Shown: piece after piece, positions 60,477-64,000 of the stretch
Numbering within the stretch: the first letter of the stretch is position 1
How the letters are laid out: each line of letters opens with the position of its first letter
Source: RGIG3102 sp964369975
GTDB lineage: Bacteria; Bacillota; Clostridia; Oscillospirales; Ruminococcaceae
Reading direction: 5' to 3'
Assembly (NCBI GenBank): GCA_964369975.1
Contig: CAYJFZ010000001.1
Span: forward strand, 1-64,000
Length of the DNA stretch: 64,000 nt
The notes under the pieces: model-generated
The model's input: only the letters and a program-made list of their open reading frames with translations
What the model was told of the DNA's origin: nothing
Databases searched by the model: none
Program-made: the position numbers and the translations under genes

Positions 60477-62405
60477 TTATCTAATAATTATTAGAAGATA
60501 TATTAAAGTTACTAAAAAACCAATACCAAACATCAATAAGCTGTAGGATAAAGTATAAGTAATATGAACTTTTGATTTATGGGCTGTGATGCTTTCTTTT
60601 TTGCCCTCAAAGAATGTTTTAGGTATTCTAACGGACTTAAAGAAAAGTTTATTTAATAAAACTAATACTGCATCTAAGCTAATATCAATCACTCTTAAAA
60701 TAACGCTAAAACTTAAATTTAAAAATCCAATTACTGGCTTATAAATATAATCTTCAATAGTTATATTACAGATACCAAAGTCATTGTACACCCCGTTTTT
60801 CGCAACAGTCTTCCTTGCTATTACAAAGTATAACACTAAGCCTATACCTATTGAAATAAAACTACCTTTTAAGTTTATTAAGCTAAAATATGCTATCGCT
60901 TCGCTTACTGCATGGGTATTCATAAAATGAGAAACAAACTCACCTATAAAGCCAAAAACCATATTTGGCAGTACTCCTAAAATAATTAATATTATACTAA
61001 CTATTGATAGTAGCGCTTTAGTTTTTATAGTTACATAATTTTTAATACTGTATTCTTTTTCTGGTTTTTCTACAAATAAGCAGATAAATAATTTTAACAT
61101 ATATGCAAAAGTAAAGCCACCAGCTAATAAGAATAACCACTCAAAAATTGTAAAAATTAAAGTGTTACCACTCGAAAAATGAATTAGTTCAACCATAGCT
61201 TCATGTAATAAGGTTTTGCTTACATATCCGCTTAGTAAAGGTATACCCATTAGAGAAGCAGCCCCTATACCAAAGGCAGTTTTCAGCCAGAGTTTATCTT
61301 TACCAAAGCCTTTTAACTCATTCAAATCCAATGTATGGGCGTTTTGATAAATAACACCACTTAAGCTAAAAAGTAAAATCTTAATTAAGCTATGGTTTAC
61401 CATATGAAATATCGTACCGTAAGCTGCAAAGGTATTATGACTTCCTAAAAGAGAAGTTAGGGCTACGCCCCATAGTATAAAGCCTATTTGCGACACTGAT
61501 GAATACGCTAACACTCTTTTTAAATCCTTTGCCATAAAGGCATAAAAGGCGCCACCTAACATATTTAATAAACTTATTCCTAAAACAATGTAAGCGGCAG
61601 TTTGTGAAAACCAAAGAAGCTTTAATATAACTATAATTATGCCATAAACTCCGGCCTTTGTTAATAGCCCTGACAATAAGCCACTTGCAGGTGCAGGAGA
61701 AGCAGTATGCGCTAAGGCTAACCAGTCGTGCACAAAAAAGCTACCTGCCTTTGCGCCAAAGCCTATAAACATAAATACACAAGCTACATATAGTAAAGCA
61801 TTTTCAGAGTGATTACTAAACGCTTCGCTTAAAGTATTTATAGCTAAATTAGGGTTTATGCTAAATAAAATGAATATCCCAAATAATAAACACAGCCCCC
61901 CAAAAACAGCATAGCTTAAATAACTTTTTTGCGCTTTATAGGATTTTTCATCTAAATTATGGGCTACCCATAAATAACTTGCAAAAGACATTATTTCAAA
62001 AAACACAAACAAGGTTAGTAAATCTTCTGCTAAAAACACACCCAAGGCACCACTAAAGGTGATGATTAAAGATGAGTAGTATCTTTTTAAATTATGTGAG
62101 TGATGAGCAAAGTATTCCTTTGTTTCAACACAGCTAATAAGCCATAAAAAACTTGCTATAACTACAAGGAGTACACCCACTTCATTCGCTAAAAAGCTAA
62201 CGCCAAAGCCAGAAAAAAGATTGAGCCTTGCACTTTCTATATGAGAATCAAAGTTAATAAAGGCGTAAAGGGCTACTATTAACTGGATAGCTAAAACTCC
62301 TACTGAAATTTTCCAAACTAATTCTTCATTTTTTATTATAGTAATTAAAAAGCCGAAAACTAATAAAAATATAACACAGAAGGCTAATAAAACATTGATA
62401 TTCAT
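60477..62405 (-). CDS. Proton-conducting antiporter-like subunit, NuoL/HyfB-like
   Basis: 642 residues, about sixteen hydrophobic segments. Conserved charged positions of the family: FEIMSFASY (Glu in helix 5), FGAKAGSFFVHDWL (Lys) and GLLTKAGVYG (Lys in helix 8), LAYSSVSQIGF. The long C-terminal extension after about 500 distinguishes it from the 485-residue neighbour. It lies 1 bp after that gene, so they are co-translated. Part of a complex I-like, Mrp or group 4 hydrogenase-type membrane arm; which one cannot be fixed without the upstream genes. Confidence 0.9.
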   Translation of the reverse strand: MNINVLLAFCVIFLLVFGFLITIIKNEELVWKISVGVLAIQLIVALYAFINFDSHIESARLNLFSGFGVSFLANEVGVLLVVIASFLWLISCVETKEYFAHHSHNLKRYYSSLIITFSGALGVFLAEDLLTLFVFFEIMSFASYLWVAHNLDEKSYKAQKSYLSYAVFGGLCLLFGIFILFSINPNLAINTLSEAFSNHSENALLYVACVFMFIGFGAKAGSFFVHDWLALAHTASPAPASGLLSGLLTKAGVYGIIIVILKLLWFSQTAAYIVLGISLLNMLGGAFYAFMAKDLKRVLAYSSVSQIGFILWGVALTSLLGSHNTFAAYGTIFHMVNHSLIKILLFSLSGVIYQNAHTLDLNELKGFGKDKLWLKTAFGIGAASLMGIPLLSGYVSKTLLHEAMVELIHFSSGNTLIFTIFEWLFLLAGGFTFAYMLKLFICLFVEKPEKEYSIKNYVTIKTKALLSIVSIILIILGVLPNMVFGFIGEFVSHFMNTHAVSEAIAYFSLINLKGSFISIGIGLVLYFVIARKTVAKNGVYNDFGICNITIEDYIYKPVIGFLNLSFSVILRVIDISLDAVLVLLNKLFFKSVRIPKTFFEGKKESITAHKSKVHITYTLSYSLLMFGIGFLVTLIYLLIIIR

Positions 62406-62406
62406 T

Positions 62407-63864
62407 TTACATCCCTCCCCAAATTAGCGTATATATACCAGTGTATAACTGATTTGATAATAGCGATAAGACTATCATAGACATCGTCAGCACTAACACT
62501 ACCCCACTCATCTGCCAAGGAGCTTCTTTTACTTTATCTAAAGAGGAGTAATCAAAATCGTTATGAGGCACAAAGGCTCTTACTGCAATTTGTAATAAGT
62601 ACATAGCAGTTAATAAAGCTGAAATCATTAAGGCGCAAACAGCTATAAAGCCGATAGTATCGCCCACTTCGATAACGCTTGTAGCAAGAGCGATTTTAGA
62701 TGAAAACCCACCTAAAGGCGGAATACCTATAAGTGCTAAACTACTAATAGTAAAGCAAATAAAGGTTGTTTTCATTTTTAAGCCATAGCCCTCAATTTTC
62801 CCCACATACTCGCTGTGAGTTTGGAATAAGACATTACCAGCTGTGTAAAAGATAACTATTTTTATAAAAGCGTGGTACACTAAATGCAAAATAGCTGCCA
62901 CTAAGCCGAGTTTTGACATTGAAGCTACACCTAATAAGATATATGAAAGCTGACTCATTGTAGAGTAGGCAAACCGCCTTTTTAAGTGTTTATTTTTCAT
63001 AGCCATACTTGAGCCAAAAATTATTGTTGTTATCGCTGCTATCATTACAAAGTATTGCGCAAAAGTGCCTTTTAAATATTCTGGCTCAAATAAATAATAA
63101 GTTAAGCGCATTGTAGCAAAGGCACCTGATTTTACAACAGCAACTGCGTGTAGTAAGGCTGTGACCGGAGTAGGGGCAACACCTGCTGCAATAAGCCATC
63201 TATGAAATGGAAATACTCCGGCTTTAAATGAAAAGCCTATAAACATTAACACATAAGCTATTAATAAATTAGTATTACTTCCCACAGTTAATAAATCAAA
63301 GCCAAAATCCCAAGAGCCTATATAACTCATATACACCATCATTCCCATAAAGGACAAGGAAGCGCCCGTTACAGAATAAGTGATGTAGACCCTACCTGCG
63401 TATAAGTCTTTATCTTTTCCATTATGCACTACTAAAGGAAGGGTGATGAATGTAAGCATTTCATAAAACATATACATAGTTAGCATATTAGCACTTAAAC
63501 TTAGGCCAATTATAACCCCAAAGGTTGCTGTATAATAACAGAAAAACTTTTTAAATCCGCCTTCGTGAGTCATATATTTTGATGCGTATAATGAGGCAAG
63601 AGGCCATAAAAAAGCTACAAGAGCAATAAATATACTACCCAGCCCATCTACTTTAAAAGAGATAGATAATACATCATTAAATTTAATTAAAGTGACTTCT
63701 TGTCCATAGAAAAAATAGATAACTCCATAAGATAAGGCTGAAATAATTATAGTTAACACTTCGCTTTTTGCACTTATTTCTTCATCGTTAGTAGTGTGTA
63801 AATTAAATATAACTATACTTACAACAAAGGCAGTGAATACAGGAAGTAGCATTAAATAATTCAT
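62407..63864 (-). CDS. Proton-conducting antiporter-like subunit, NuoM/MrpD-like
   Basis: 485 residues, fourteen hydrophobic segments. MFYEMLTFITLPLV (helix 5 Glu), IGFSFKAGVFPFHRWLIAA (helix 7 Lys), HAVAVVKSGAF (helix 8 Lys) and FAYSTMSQLSY are the family marks. AGGAGGAG ribosome site overlaps the spacer behind the preceding gene. Middle gene of at least three related antiporter subunits in a row, pumping H+ or Na+ in a membrane redox or antiporter complex. Confidence 0.92.
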   Translation of the reverse strand: MNYLMLLPVFTAFVVSIVIFNLHTTNDEEISAKSEVLTIIISALSYGVIYFFYGQEVTLIKFNDVLSISFKVDGLGSIFIALVAFLWPLASLYASKYMTHEGGFKKFFCYYTATFGVIIGLSLSANMLTMYMFYEMLTFITLPLVVHNGKDKDLYAGRVYITYSVTGASLSFMGMMVYMSYIGSWDFGFDLLTVGSNTNLLIAYVLMFIGFSFKAGVFPFHRWLIAAGVAPTPVTALLHAVAVVKSGAFATMRLTYYLFEPEYLKGTFAQYFVMIAAITTIIFGSSMAMKNKHLKRRFAYSTMSQLSYILLGVASMSKLGLVAAILHLVYHAFIKIVIFYTAGNVLFQTHSEYVGKIEGYGLKMKTTFICFTISSLALIGIPPLGGFSSKIALATSVIEVGDTIGFIAVCALMISALLTAMYLLQIAVRAFVPHNDFDYSSLDKVKEAPWQMSGVVLVLTMSMIVLSLLSNQLYTGIYTLIWGGM

Positions 63865-63877
63865 ATTCTATCTCCTC

Positions 63878-64000
63878 CTATATATTAAGTGATAAAGCTA
63901 TATCACTTACAAAATCAATTACTATTTGCGGATAAATACCAAAACCGACTATTAAAAAAGCTAAAATGCTCATAGGTATAAGCATTAATTTACTTAGCTT
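63878..64000 (-). CDS. Antiporter-like subunit, C-terminal 40 residues only
   Basis: Frame open from the right edge, stop at 63878-63880. The 40 visible residues are a hydrophobic helix followed by FGIYPQIVIDFVSD and a short tail, the usual C-terminal form of NuoN/MrpD-type antiporter subunits. It ends 13 bp before the next gene, so it is the upstream member of the same operon. The body lies outside the window. Confidence 0.8.
   Translation of the reverse strand, partial: KLSKLMLIPMSILAFLIVGFGIYPQIVIDFVSDIALSLNI

Overview
The window is AT-rich (about one third G+C by eye) with tightly packed genes, AAGGAGG-type ribosome binding sites and intrinsic terminators between most transcription units. 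The gene set (Rex, FeoAB with a FeoB-associated Cys-rich protein, peptidase T, DUF1836 and DUF1904 proteins, LytTR/GHKL two-component system, a SleC/SpoIID-like peptidoglycan-binding protein, an EF-G-like second GTPase, MBOAT/SGNH O-acylation genes) points to an anaerobic, low-GC member of the Clostridia (Bacillota). I cannot name the genus. No rRNA, insertion sequence, prophage or CRISPR array was seen.

Layout. 1-5300: the C-terminally cut DEAD-box helicase, exonuclease III, a DtxR-type iron regulator, a zinc-type L-asparaginase and an MFS permease. 5390-10435: a LytTR response regulator and GHKL kinase, then about 1.3 kb of mostly non-coding DNA holding a tRNA-Val gene with a tandem array made of its own 3' end and terminator, then an ABC-2 exporter behind a structured leader. 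10567-13118: an HTH-methyltransferase fusion next to an MTA/SAH deaminase, bracketed by the same terminator hairpin in opposite orientations. 13142-25813: metabolic and stress genes (M29 aminopeptidase, superoxide dismutase with two inverted-repeat sites upstream, a TetR regulator diverging from a C-S lyase and permease, an SDR enzyme, tRNA-Arg, a TrkH-type K+ transporter, DegV, DUF1836, nitroreductase, PepT).

25980-34156 is one long operon for a cell-surface glycan. CapE, CapF and CapG make UDP-N-acetyl-L-fucosamine; GT4 and GT2 glycosyltransferases and a DUF2304 protein follow; an MBOAT/SGNH pair probably O-acylates the product. 34167-42783 holds a DUF1904 protein, a membrane-anchored trigger-factor/FKBP foldase, MFS, a CPBP protease with tadA, a c-di-GMP GGDEF-EAL protein and the SleC-like protein. 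42999-45483 is the ferrous iron operon feoA-feoB-FeoB-associated protein. Its promoter carries a 12-bp site matching 11 of 12 positions of the site at the promoter of the DtxR-type gene at 2556, so the window seems to hold both an iron regulator and one of its targets.

45929-60436: a GIY-YIG protein with unusual codon use, tRNA-Arg, Rex, transporters, an HD-domain protein, lipoproteins, glycosyltransferases, twin peroxiredoxin-like proteins, a nicotinamidase-like hydrolase, an EF-G-like GTPase and an M20 amidohydrolase. 60477-64000: three consecutive proton-conducting antiporter-like subunits of a complex I/Mrp/group 4 hydrogenase-type complex, continuing past the window edge.

The signals I would chase first are the tRNA-Val 3'-end array (8084-8404), the three-way-junction leader of the ABC exporter (8594-8719) and the DtxR-feo link.
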